From contig OX465116.1 in NCBI GenBank assembly GCA_949987565.1, forward strand, positions 14,600,909-14,664,908: a DNA stretch of 64,000 nucleotides, in the 5' to 3' direction. Numbering within the stretch: position 1 is the first letter of the stretch; every line of letters begins with the position of its first letter. Below the pieces are notes generated by a model. That model was not told where the DNA came from and made no database searches. It saw nothing but the letters and a program-made list of their open reading frames with translations. Shown one piece after another: positions 10,113-21,070 of this stretch. This DNA comes from Luidia sarsii. Taxonomy: Eukaryota > Echinodermata > Asteroidea > Paxillosida > Luidiidae. Position numbers and translations under genes: made by a program.

Positions 10113-13100
10113 CTGGACAGGGCTGTCCTCCCGACCCCACTTGCCCTCGCTGTGCAGCAGGGCCACCTGCAGGTCCTTGCCGGAGGAGACCAGTTGCAAG
10201 AACCGGTTGCTCTCCCGGGAACGGACCGGGGACCGCCCCGCCCGCCGGCCGTCGTCCCGGCGATGCCTGCCGGACGAACCGCTGTCTCGCCTGTGTCGGC
10301 TGGAGCTGCTGCCGTCCCCGCAATCCCGATCGTCGTAGCTCCGGCCGCGGCGAGAGGAGTCCTGCTCCGGAGGGCTCCTCCTCCTCCTCTCCCCGTGCCT
10401 GTGGTGAGAGGGACGGCGCTGATCGCCGTGGCGCCGACCTTCCGCTTGGTCGTCCTGCTGCCGAGACGATCTCCTCTCGTCGTGACGTTCCGCCGCCTCC
10501 TCCCTCCTCCCGTGCCGGTAGTCCACGACGTGAGGCGGCGCGCTCCCGGAAGCCGCCTCCATCCTGCCGGAGCCAGACTGGTCTTGCCTGTAGTACCCGT
10601 GGGGGTCTGGATTTGGACCCGCCTGTCTGCCGCCCTCTAGCGGCCACTCGCCTCGGCCGTCGTGGACGGGCTCTTGCCTTCCAAAGTGCTGGCCGCCTGG
10701 ATCGAGCCTTCCGCGCCATCCGCGGTGATCGTCCAGGCAAACGTCTCCGGGCGGAGCACTCGGATCCCTCAGACCGGCCGCTCCCTGTCTGAGCTCCCTG
10801 AGCTTCCCCTCGATGGCCTGATACTCAGCGGCACTCATATCTCGGCCGTGCTGATAGTCGAAGGACATGGGCAGAGGTTTCATCACGTCGGGCGGCTGGT
10901 CGTTCTCTCCGCGTCGGCCGGTTGCCTGGCCTCCCGGTCTCTGGGCGTCCCATCGTCTCCTCTGACGCTCGGGGTGACCGACGTCGAATCGATCAGCCTG
11001 CCCTAGAGTCTGCGTCATGGCCACGTTGTGATAGCCGGCGCTCGGCTCAAGCATTGTCCCGACGTGCGGGCCGTGTGAACCACTAGCGGCTTCTGACGAC
11101 CACTGGCCCATAGCAGCAGCACTGCTGTCCGTCTGGTATCCCGGCTCTCCAACGGTTGCCTCTAGTCCGGGGTCGGACGGGACGACCAGCTCCTGAGCAT
11201 GGGCTAGCTGTATGGAGATCGAGTCTATCACTGTCAGCTGCTCCGAGGTGAACATTCTGGGATGAGAAGACTCGAGCCGCGGCTCTGCGCGGGACACACC
11301 AACCGCGCCTCCACCGCGGTTCAGGATCGACTCCCGGTGGTGGGCAGCTGGCACACGTCCGTCTACAGACTCGCTCGGTTTGTGCCGGTCGTTCTTCCCG
11401 TTTGGCACCGACGACGGCAGCGAGACTCCGTGTTCTGGCGGCCGGCTCGGAGCTCTCCGACTCGCCGGCGGACTCTGCCGGGGCTGCTGGTGCGGGTAAG
11501 TGGTGGCGGAGGCTCTGCTTCCGGAGACCAGAGGTTGGTGACTCCCGAGCGGAGACTCCGAGAACTGCACCCGGGGCGGAGAGGCGACAGCGGAGGTGCC
11601 AATGTCGCCCGACCTGGTCGGCTGGCTCCCCGGGGGGAGAGACGACGGGTTGGAGGGTCTGCTAGAGGTGGGGACGGATCTACTGCCGTCTCTCTGGGAG
11701 GAGGCCTCGGCGGGTTGGGTCTCATTGCCCGGCCTGGATCCGGCAACGGACGGAGCCTCATCTCGCCCGGCCTCATCCGAGTTCCCCCTCTTCCTCTTCC
11801 TCTCCGACCTGCTCCTCTTTCCCTCGGCCTCCCCTCCCTCCTCGCCCGACGGCCACTTCTTCTTGGCTCCGGGCGCCGGCGCGTCCGCACCGGTCTTCCC
11901 CCTCTGGTAGCTCTTGCTCTCCATGTACATCTCCAGGTGGTCCCGGGAGATTTCGTAGATGCCCGTGTCGACGTCGCTGTCACTCTCCCCCGAGTCCCCG
12001 GCATGTCCTCTCGAGGGCCCAGACGATGTCCTGGAACGATGCAGCCCTCTGTCCCCCCTCTGGCCTTGCTGGTGAGCGCTGGCCTCGCCGGAATCGCTGC
12101 AAGACCCAGAGCTGCTGTAGCTGCTGTAGCTGCTGTGAGAGCGACTTCCGGAGGAGCTGTGACTGGAGTAGCTCCTGTCCGAGTCGCTCCCTTCCGGGGA
12201 GCTCTCCGACGGACTCGCAGGGCTACGCTGTCCGGCTCTACCGCTCCGTCTGCCGTCACGGATGTCCTCATCCTCGGAGCCCTGATCCTTTCTGATTGAG
12301 GCGGCATCTGTGGGGTTTTTTCCTCGGGCGGAAGACTGCCGACTCTTGAGATCACTCCACGGGACTGTAGTCTGCTTTGATGGCTCCGAGGTAATCCTGT
12401 CCGTGAGTCCTTCCTCGGTAATACTCCGTTTTTTTCTGGATTTGCTCAGTCCCGCTTCTGTGGACTGAAAAGCATCTGCCTCCCTTTTGACCGACGACCC
12501 CTTCAGGCCTGCAGACCCTGGGTACACCTGGACTTCCTCGGCTGCAATCTTGGCCCGACTCCTCTGTCGGAAGGACTCGTCCAACGCTGGCTTAGATCTC
12601 GAGCCGACTCTCTCTTCTCGGGCGTCCGCCGAGAGCTGGCCCTTCCCGGAGCCTGTTCTGCCGCCGGCGACAGCCTCGGGGTATTCCTCCGACAGTTTCC
12701 GCCTCCTCGGGCCGGGAGGCGAGGGAGGGGAACTTCTGCTTCCCCGTCTTCCTGCCTTCGTCTCCGGTCGGGACGATCGCTCTCTGCTCCCCTCCTCCCG
12801 GCTTCTCTTCCTCCTCCGGAAGCGGTCCAGACTCCTGGCGTCCGCTCTCGGAGAGACCGAGCTGTAGGAGCTCGCGGTCCCCGATCGCGGAGACCGGGAC
12901 GAGCTCCTCGAGGTGCTGCCCCGAGACCTCCGCGCGCCTCCCTTGGAGGAAGAAGCCTGGGAGCTCCTCCGCGTGCTGCCGCTGGTGTGCCGGTGGTGGT
13001 GCCTCGACCGAGACCTGGAGGACCGAGAGCTCCCGTTCCCGGAGTGAGATGCGGAGCGGTTCCCTCGATGCCGTCGCTGTTGCTGCTGCTGCTGGCTTCT

Positions 13101-13685
13101 CCGCCGGCCGCCGTGCCGACTCCTGGACCGCGATCCCGAGGCGGAGGAGGGCGGGGATCTGCTCCCGTAGTTGCTCGAGAGGCTGGACTCGGAATCCGAG
13201 TACCGGCTCCTCCTCCTCCTCCCCTGTCCATCCGCTCTCTTCCTGGACGAGGATCTTCCGGACCGCCTCTTCTCTCCGGAGACCTTGTAGCCTCTCTGGT
13301 GAGGGCTTTTTGACCTGGACCTGGACCTGGAGTCATCGACTGACGAAGAGCCATCCGAGATGGGACTGTATTGCCTGGAGTGATTCCGCTTCTTCCTCTG
13401 CGACTTTCTCTGGCTACTTTGTCCCTGACGTTTACGCTCCTCCTCCTCCTCCTCCTCCTCCTCAATGTCCTCTTCCAGCCTGGACGATCTTCTCTGGTCC
13501 TTCTTCTTCTCCTCCTTCTCCTTCTTCTTCTTCTTCTTCTGCTTCTTGGGCTTCTGGGCGCTCCCGGACGCTCCCGCGGGCTGGACCAGTTGGCGCAGGG
13601 CCTCCACCGACATCGTCTCGACTCCGGCAGACCGAGGGGAGGACGAGGAGATGGTTTCTGGGGAATCCCGTCTGCGTGCGGGCGT
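10080..13685 (-). CDS. TTC14: TTC14 terminal exon: low-complexity RS/K/E-rich tail
   Basis: 1201 uninterrupted codons. It opens with [11 protein letters not shown], a lysine block and an acidic block, then many RS/SR dipeptides ([29 protein letters not shown]), Q and H runs, and ends SSRSWWL-stop. The acceptor chosen, TTGTTAG just before 13685, is the one that keeps phase with the previous exon; CACGCAG and CCCCAG a little downstream do not. An internal intron cannot be excluded but none is needed. The last dozen codons lie in the terminal unit of the telomere-like minisatellite. Confidence 0.85.
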   Translation of the reverse strand, partial: TPARRRDSPETISSSSPRSAGVETMSVEALRQLVQPAGASGSAQKPKKQKKKKKKEKEEKKKDQRRSSRLEEDIEEEEEEEEERKRQGQSSQRKSQRKKRNHSRQYSPISDGSSSVDDSRSRSRSKSPHQRGYKVSGEKRRSGRSSSRKRADGQGRRRRSRYSDSESSLSSNYGSRSPPSSASGSRSRSRHGGRRRSQQQQQQRRHRGNRSASHSGNGSSRSSRSRSRHHHRHTSGSTRRSSQASSSKGGARRSRGSTSRSSSRSPRSGTASSYSSVSPRADARSLDRFRRRKRSREEGSRERSSRPETKAGRRGSRSSPPSPPGPRRRKLSEEYPEAVAGGRTGSGKGQLSADAREERVGSRSKPALDESFRQRSRAKIAAEEVQVYPGSAGLKGSSVKREADAFQSTEAGLSKSRKKRSITEEGLTDRITSEPSKQTTVPWSDLKSRQSSARGKNPTDAASIRKDQGSEDEDIRDGRRSGRAGQRSPASPSESSPEGSDSDRSYSSHSSSGSRSHSSYSSYSSSGSCSDSGEASAHQQGQRGDRGLHRSRTSSGPSRGHAGDSGESDSDVDTGIYEISRDHLEMYMESKSYQRGKTGADAPAPGAKKKWPSGEEGGEAEGKRSRSERKRKRGNSDEAGRDEAPSVAGSRPGNETQPAEASSQRDGSRSVPTSSRPSNPSSLPPGSQPTRSGDIGTSAVASPPRVQFSESPLGSHQPLVSGSRASATTYPHQQPRQSPPASRRAPSRPPEHGVSLPSSVPNGKNDRHKPSESVDGRVPAAHHRESILNRGGGAVGVSRAEPRLESSHPRMFTSEQLTVIDSISIQLAHAQELVVPSDPGLEATVGEPGYQTDSSAAAMGQWSSEAASGSHGPHVGTMLEPSAGYHNVAMTQTLGQADRFDVGHPERQRRRWDAQRPGGQATGRRGENDQPPDVMKPLPMSFDYQHGRDMSAAEYQAIEGKLRELRQGAAGLRDPSAPPGDVCLDDHRGWRGRLDPGGQHFGRQEPVHDGRGEWPLEGGRQAGPNPDPHGYYRQDQSGSGRMEAASGSAPPHVVDYRHGRREEAAERHDERRSSRQQDDQAEGRRHGDQRRPSHHRHGERRRRSPPEQDSSRRGRSYDDRDCGDGSSSSRHRRDSGSSGRHRRDDGRRAGRSPVRSRESNRFLQLVSSGKDLQVALLHSEGKWGREDSPVQAKPSSRSWWL

Positions 13686-16600
13686 CTAACAATGCCAGCA
13701 AGTTTTCCGGAAAGACGCACAGACAGCACGTAGGCATAAACACGACAACAGCAATTAAACAACAATCGATATGAATTTATTTGGCAGGGGGAGGGCGGAC
13801 ATATACATCAGAGATATTTTACATTCAAAAAAGGATTTACAAGAGGTTTGTGTCACGGCAAATATATGTGAACAAGTTGTTTTTATGAGACATACGACAC
13901 AAGATTCAGCGAGTACGGTGATGTAAAAATGCAATTTGCAAACCAATTTAATATACAAATGTCACCATAATAATGGGTGTGTTTGTTTTGTTCAAAGGAT
14001 ACAGTTGGTCGTCATTGGACATCAATGACATCATTTCACAGCATCACATCGGTGCCAGGGCCCGAGGTCGCAAGAATGAGGTCAAAGGTCAGAGGCCGCA
14101 TCCAAAAACAAATTGGGACATCGACAGACAGTTTCCATCCATGGCAACGTGTTCCAGGCCGTCAGCGTCCAGTTAAGGTTGTCGGGAAAGTCGCCACGTG
14201 CAGAGACAAGAATAGCAGAGAAACACAGTGTAGCATATAAACTGCCTTCAACCACAGACACAAATTCAATCAAAGCACTCAAAATCAAACATATCAGTTG
14301 ATAATAAATTCCACTATTCCACTATCTTTTTCAAGATTCACATCAATTATTTTATATAAAAAAACCAACATAGATTGAAAAAATATAATTTTTAGTTATT
14401 TTTATTTTTTATTTTTTTCTCATGACGTTTTCAGTCCTGAAAAATAATTTTAAAATTTGAATTGAATTTGAAAAACTTTTCACAGGTTTTCTATGACCGC
14501 AGGCACTCTGTCAGTTGCGACCAGAGTATCAAAGAGACTTTTAAGAGATATACAAAAATGTTCCAAACTGCTTACTGACTAAAATTACCAAAATGCAAAT
14601 TTTGTTTGTCGTCAGTGTCCCATTCACTCTCTTCCCCCTTTCTTCGTGTACATGTATCTGTGTTGTCCTTGTCACTCTGCCTTTGAGAAAGGTCCTGCTA
14701 GGATCGAAGCGTCAGGCCCACTAAATTTTGTGACTTTTAAGAGGAATGTTTGCGGTGACAGCATGTAACAAATCCCTTTTCAGATTAAGAAGGAGTGTGC
14801 GGCTCTGAAAAGAAGCCAGTAACTCGGGGGGAACTCTGCCCATCGTTGGGAGACTTTTGTTTCTGGTGCCAGGAGAAAAGGGGTTGCTGTCTGCTTTCTG
14901 CGGACTTGTTTTATTTGTGTGTGTGACCCAGGGTCTTCCGTTGGCCAACAGTGGATTCTCACCCGTCGTTTGTTGAGCTTGCTCAGACACAGCTCAGCCT
15001 CCGAGAAATCAGGCTTGATGTCCAGTGCCGTCTGGTAGCATTCGGCCGCCTTCTCCATCTCCCCACCTTCCTCCTGCCTGGAAGTAGAGGGGGGGGGGAC
15101 AAAGACCACCCGGGCGGTGAACAGAGTTTAAACATAAGGCCGGTCCGGTGGTAAGATGCCGGTCAAAACACCTGTGGAAATCTAGCAGTCTTCATTTTCT
15201 GTGTGATGGCAGGGATGTAAGTGACTGACAAAGTCATTTCCTGAAAATCAATGAGGGCCAATAAATTGTGCGACTGTAAGTGAGCGCTTACGCGACCGAG
15301 AGATTCACGGCAGGGGTGCAGGCGCCCTTCAGTTTTTAGGGCTTCAACAGATAAAAATGAGCAGTTTGAGATACCTGTTTGAAAAAAAAAAAAAAAAAAA
15401 AAAATTAAATCACGCCATTTCCCAAAAATCCAGAAATTAAGAAAAGTGGTGGCGTGCAACGTAGTCTGAATCCCACTTACTGTTTGCCGCGCTCCACTAG
15501 CGTCTGACACATGTACTTGTTGGCGTTGCGGTGGTTGGGGTTGATCTTCAAGGCCTTGCTGAAATCCTGCAGGGCCTTGGACAGCAGGTCCTTGTTGGCG
15601 TAGCTGTTTTGTCGACCCCCCCAAAAAACAAAACGAGAAAAGCGCAAGAACCGGCCACAGACGTTATCGGTTGAAGGAAGCTTTTGAAAAAAGCAGTGTA
15701 ACATGCCAAAATGTTGCAAACTGCTTACTGACTAAAATGACCAAAAAGCGAATGTCAAGAATTAGGAGGGCCTGATGTTTTCGATCCTAGCAGGACCTTT
15801 CTCAAAGGCAGAATGCCTTTCTCAAAGAAGTGTCATTGGATTTTGACGAAAATGACTACTCTCATTGGAGCATGTACGAGCACTAGTATATTGAACCAGA
15901 AACCCAAGTTTGAATCCACAAACGTCCACAGAGAAGATTTGAAGGCGTGCATGGTGGAAATACCAAGTTAAGTGTTACCTGCTCTTTTCAGAGCAATACT
16001 CCTTCTATTAAGAGTAACCGACTGTTTTCAGAGCCATTCTCCTTCTCTTAAGAGTTACGGGCTCTTTTCAGAGCCATACTCCTTCGCTTAAGAGTTACCA
16101 GCTCTTTTAAGAGCCATACTCCTTCTCTAAAGGGTTACCAGCTCTTTTCAGAGCCATACTCCTACTCTTAAGAGTTACCGGCTCTTTTCAGAGCCATACT
16201 CCTCTTAAGAGATGACGTACACGATGTCAACGCTAACCTCCTGCTTAATAACTTAACACAGTTATGCAGATCTGACTGGACAGTCCAACAGCCATTTAAA
16301 TTGCTGCACCTCCGCATCACATTTTTTTTTCTGTTTGTGAAGGGAGGAGAAGGTCGGGGTATGGGAGAGACAAGAGGCCTGGACTCACAGAGCTCCCCGG
16401 GCTACCAGTGCCTCCACATTCTCCTCGTGAATCTCCAGCGCCTTGTTGAGGTGGTGCATGGCGTCTAGCAATCTCCCCGCCTTGAAGCACTCCACTCCCT
16501 TGGCAACGCTGCGAGGAAAAGACAGGCGGCGACAAGATCAGTGCTGGCATTTCTTTGTCAGTCGTGGTCGGTCATTTCGTTTGGGTACCCTCGACGACAG

Positions 16601-19510
16601 CGAAATGATTATAGAGGGTGCTATAGATTTTCCTGGAAGGGGATAATTCGTAGGTATTGCGCCATAAACAGACAAGGCGTGAGTTACGCGCCATTTCGTA
16701 AAATCGGATGCTAATATTTCAATTCTAGCGCAACATTTGTTCAAAGGCAGAAAGGTCAGGTGCTCTTTTTTTTTTCTTTTCTTTTTTAGATATGCCGTAT
16801 TTGGTACATTCCAATTCGAAAAGTACAATTGACAATGAAAATGTGTTAATACACACAAATGTGGGCTTGGTTTTTTATAAGATATTTATTCCACGTTAAG
16901 AGGGCATGACGTTTCAATCCTAGCACACTAAGGCAGCAAGGTAATTCTGTCAATTGGCTGGCCTACAGTACTGATACTAAAATCCTCTGAAGGTGCTCTT
17001 TCCAACCAATCATCGCCAAGTTTCACCTTTCCATGGACCATTTATTCGTCTGCCACTTTCTCAGAGGCTCCGCGAACTCCTTCTCCGGAAAGTTCCTCCT
17101 GAAATAAACACCAAACCAAACCAAACAAAAACCTGTAATTTCTAAAAACAAAATGACAGAAAATGACGTGTTTTTTGGTTGAGCTACTACAGTATGAATG
17201 TTTGCGGTATGAGTGGATACAGCTTATTAAATCAAAATTTAATTGTCAATCAAACACAATTAAAGGCAAAAAGAGACATTCTAAATAAATCGAAAAAAAA
17301 ATAAGAAGGAAATTTGACTGGGCATGTTCCAGAACTGTAATTTTTTTTTTTTTTTTTTTTTTAAATTAATTTTAAATTGCAAAGCAAGCTTAGACTGGAC
17401 TGCGACTTGAACCCGAGACCCTGAATGAAAGCAGGGTTGTGATCCCTGGAGATATACAGCGGTTAACGGTTGATTTGCTTCTGATTGATGCCCCCACCCC
17501 GGCAAAGACTAGTTGACAACTAGGGAAGGCCACCGTCTAGGGGCTGGATAGCTCAGACGGGAAGAGCACCGGTACGTTAATCCAGAGGTCTCGGGTTCAA
17601 GTTCCAGTCCAGTCAAGAGTTCTTTTTGCCTGTTTTTCAGCTCATTGCTGTGGGAGAACGGGTCTGGGAAAGAAACCACAAAAAGGAGCCTCCTTCCGGC
17701 TGAGTCCCGCACAGACCTTTGCAAGCCTCTCATGAGGGAGTGAGGGCGGCTATCCTTGAGCCCTAGCCTGCCGCCCAGGTAGGCCACGTTGAAGGGGTTG
17801 TCAAAGCCCACGGTGTTGTGCAGCATCTCCTGGTACGTCTCCAGGGAGTCCAGCTGCGCCAGGCTGCGCCGGTAGTGCACCGGAAGCTCCGACTCCGAGA
17901 TCAAGCCCTGGCGACGTCGAGGAAAAAAAACAGGGACAGAGGGAGAGGGGGGGGGGGATGAAAAGCGTAACCAGACTCGGACAAGCAATGTCTTAGACAC
18001 TTACATGGACCTCCGACTTTGAAGGAGGGTTGCGTATTGCAATCGTGTCTTCATAACCGAGCAAGTTATAACGAGGGGAGTAGTCTGCATAACTGATTGG
18101 GTTAATGCTGGATCGTTACCGCTAAGCTACTGCACTTTCTTTAAGACGGAAACAAAGACAGCGCAGTGAGGGTCGGAGAATTGAGATCTTGGAACGTCAA
18201 AAATCGGGTCTGGCTCTCACCAGCTGACTCTGGTCCTGCCCGTCCCGGGCGTGCAGGGAGATGATGACCTTCTGCTCCTCGGCAGTGACCTTGGTGACGG
18301 CGGCCCGGACAAAGTCGCCCACCCGGAAGTCGTCCACGGCGGCCGCCGCGGCAAACTTGTCGCGCAGCTCGGCGGCCGGTAGCAGGGCCACCGCCTCGCA
18401 GTCCTCCAGGAAGCGCGGCGGCGGGTCGACGTCGCCGCCGGACCGGCAGAGCGCCAGCAGCCGGACGAAGACGCCGAACGGCTTGGCGCTGACCACCTGG
18501 CCGGCCACCAGTCCGCCGGCCGACAGGACGTCGAAGAGCCGCTCCCGGCAGACGTCCGGCGGGACCTGGGCAAACTGCTCCAGCGGGGGGAGGATGGCGT
18601 AGTAGTCCGACTTCTCTGCCAGCTCCTGATCCCCGCCCCCGCCCGCGCCCGCCTCCTGCGGGGACTGGGCGGGAGGTGCGGCCACGCCCACGCCCGGTGC
18701 CGCGCCCTCGGCCCCGCCCTCGTCCGTCGCCGCCTCGGCAAACAGCAAGTCCGCTTTCCTCGCGATGAAGCTGTGGAGTCGACGCGTGAACTCACCGCTG
18801 AAACAGAGAAAGAAAAGAGAGACCTTGTTATGTTAGTGTTGCTGCGTTAGCTTTCCTCGCGAGCGAACTCATCCACTGATCCAGACCAGTCATGTCAATC
18901 TTTGACAAACAGAAAAACAAGAGACTGCACGTATAAATAAGGGAAAAAAAACTCAATTTTGCTGAAAACTGACCCAAGTTTTACACATCTGATGTTCAAT
19001 GAAGTCAACTGCATATCACACAGTACTGTAAGTGTAACTGTAACTGTAAGTTGTATAGTGTAAAGAAGTGTAACTAGTAATACTAACACGAGTAACACTG
19101 TAACACTAACAGTAACACTGCAGTGTAAGTCAAATTAGTTTTATTATATCACTATTAATAATTAATTTAAATTAACTTAATTAAGTATAAACTTCATTGA
19201 ACTTTGAACTGAAGTTGTTCAACTTGTTCAACCATCGGCATCGCTCCATATAATAATACTGAAATACACTCTACCTGACACTTTTGTCTGTGCTACTTTT
19301 TCGGTCATCTCGTCTGCTCGACGAAGCTGTCGACTTCTTGAGTTTGGAGTCGACTTTGGGCGGCGTGGCTTTCTGGCCGCTGGGGGCGCCAGACAGCTGC
19401 TCGGCGGCGGCGCCGTCGCGCAGAAAGGCCGGCCCTTGTTCCTCCTTTATCAAGCGGCCCAGCTCGCCGCCGTGCAGCTCGACCGCTCTCCGAAATAACG
19501 AACTATCCAT
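10080..19510 (-). CDS. TTC14: Tetratricopeptide repeat protein 14 with extended Ser/Arg-rich tail
   Basis: Exons on the - strand, 5' to 3': 19510-19275, 18797-18221, 17907-17717, 17098-17027, 16508-16389, 15603-15481, 15077-14963, 13685-10080. Phases agree throughout and give 1679 residues, against about 770 in human TTC14. The start [18 protein letters not shown] matches the family N-terminus. ARKADLLF and [11 protein letters not shown] precede an S1-like RNA-binding domain (about residues 175-258, [13 protein letters not shown]). [18 protein letters not shown] and SLMRGLQ follow, then three TPRs (about 360-475; [54 protein letters not shown]). The function of TTC14 is poorly known; S1 plus TPR plus RS-like tail suggests a nuclear RNA-associated role, which is inference. 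The tail is GC-rich and encoded in one 3.6-kb exon. Confidence 0.9.
15975..16212. repeat. 43-bp tandem repeat in TTC14 intron
   Basis: About five to six copies of a unit containing GCTCTTTTCAGAGCCATACT and CCTTCTCTTAAGAG. Both halves are small palindromes. The unit is a piece of the larger element whose tandem forms are at 21299-22310 and 38205-38850. Confidence 0.75.
17395..17625 (+). mobile_element. tRNA-derived SINE (family 1), long copy
   Basis: The body (CCCTGGAGATATACAGCGG, then CCCCGGCAAAGACTAGTTG) leads into GGCTGGATAGCTCAGACGG, an A-box-like stretch, and GGGTTCAAGTTCC, a B-box-like stretch. An oligo(T) run precedes it at 17341-17362. It lies in a TTC14 intron. Confidence 0.7.
18221..18797 (-). 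CDS. TTC14: TTC14 exon carrying the S1-like domain
   Basis: The acceptor is CTGTTTCAG and the donor GTGAGA. It encodes [20 protein letters not shown], a Gly/Ala/Pro linker, [15 protein letters not shown], then the S1-like fold ending [17 protein letters not shown]. The alanine-rich insertion [17 protein letters not shown] is unlike the human protein. Confidence 0.85.
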
Positions 19511-20495
19511 GGCTGTCGCGGGCAAATCTGCGCTCACAGGAGAATTCCGTGGACTCCAGTTTTTGTGCAGACTCTTCTCACACCCTGCGAAGACGTGGAG
19601 GTCGCCATGTTTAGAACTGCTTTCAGCTACAGTCAACTAGAACACATCCGTCTCAAGGAGGTTTCCGCCTTATTTTCTATATGATTATAATATTTTATTA
19701 TTCATCGTCTAGTCGTACTGCATGGATCAATGGGGTTCTTGCTTATCACAAGAGGGCGCTCTTGCATCAACTTCAAAAGTGTGTTGTGTTGAAGTCCACA
19801 TCATCAAAAAAAATCATATTTTTTCCCCGGTTGGGGGAACGAAAGGTCCGATGTCTGAATTTGTTCAGGCATTAGTGTGATCACCGCCTGGGCAGTTTAT
19901 ATTGGCCAGGAATGTTCTATCCATTTCACAGATCTCAGGTTTGCACCGCCTAAATCTAGTTTTATTTTAATATTTACTAAAAATTGAAGCTGACTTCCTG
20001 AGCCACTGTGACTGAGTCGTGACTGTGAGTGTGACACTGACACTGACAGTGACAGTGACAGTACTGACACTCGACTATTATTAACTTCAACTTCGTTTCA
20101 TATTCCAGGGTTCGCCAGGAAAAACCCAAATAAACAATGGTAAGTACAAAGACTAAGACTAAGTAAGAGCTGTTAGTGTTACTAATAATACTATTAGTAA
20201 TACTAGTAAGTGTTCAATTGTTTGTAATTTAATAATATTATTAATAACCCAGTAAATTTAACTCAGTCATCACTCAGTGACCACATATTATTAAATAAAG
20301 ATATTAATTGACTAAGTAATTATATTAATTAATAATGATTTATTATAAATTATATAACTATAATTATTTTAATATAATTAATGTATTTATTTCAACAACA
20401 AAAATCAAAATAATTCAAGCAAATAAACAAAAAAACTTACTACAAATACTAGTTACTAACTATGCATCTTTTGAACAATTTTGAAAAAAATGGCT

Positions 20496-20610
20496 AAGAA
20501 AACTCTGACCAAACTTGAATTTGAACCCGAGACTTCTGGTTTTGCATACCAGTGTCCTTACCTATTGAGCTGTCCAGCCCTTAGGCCTTATTTAGATGGT
20601 GGCCTCTCCA
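20496..20610 (-). mobile_element. tRNA-derived SINE (family 1)
   Basis: On the - strand it shows AGGGCTGGACAGCTCAATAGG and a B-box-like CGGGTTCAAATTC. The sequence is diverged. Confidence 0.6.
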
Positions 20611-20727
20611 ACCTGTCATCTAGTCTTCGCCTGAGGATGATAGTCAGAAGCGTTCAACTAGTATTATTAATTGCAGTATGAAAAGAGCGTTAAAAGTTGT
20701 GCATGGATCACAAGGTTTTTAGAAAAA

Positions 20728-20910
20728 CGCAGTGGCTGTTGTTACGGCAGTCGTTCGTGTGGTTCCCTGACTTCACAGTATTTGTCAGGATGTTTAGCTC
20801 TTGGAACCAGACTATCAGCTAATAGACTGGTTCAACCAGCCTGCAATGCTAACGAAATACAATCAAGTCAGGGAACCACACGGACGACTGCCGTAACAAC
20901 AGCCACTGCG
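20728..20910. mobile_element. Mutator-like MITE with 9-bp target duplication
   Basis: The terminal inverted repeats start CGCAGTGGCTGTTGTTACGG, run about 45 bp and show one mismatch. The element is flanked on both sides by the direct repeat TTAGAAAAA. Long TIRs with a 9-bp duplication are the signature of MULE elements. The interior of roughly 90 bp has no coding capacity. Confidence 0.8.
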
Positions 20911-21070
20911 TTAGAAAAAAGCAATAACTACAGTGCTTGACTAATGAAAGTCTGATTCCGAACTAGATCGTTCCACAAAGGATGATACGTTGGATGATAC
21001 CCTGTATTCGTTTGACTCATGACTGTGTGCCATCCCATGACAAAAGGTTCTCAATATTTGACTCAACACT

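Larger units (their letters stand above)
19511..21070. other. Divergent intergenic region between TTC14 and COG7
   Basis: 1.56 kb separates the two start codons, which point away from each other, so promoters of both genes are expected here. 19700-20420 is AT-rich with short TAATA-type and ACTGAC repeats. A SINE (20496-20610) and a Mutator-like short element (20728-20910) follow. No TATA box can be assigned with confidence. Confidence 0.5.

Noticed and set aside
11262..13765. Other long frames opposite or overlapping the TTC14 terminal exon
   Set aside because: GC-rich shadow frames; only the frame continuing the TPR exons has correct phase and a TTC14-like composition.
17540..17615. tRNA genes with A and B boxes (also 24850, 29500, 53570, 43100)
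   Set aside because: They share flanking body sequence, are diverged and fail to give a clean acceptor stem; they are SINE heads.
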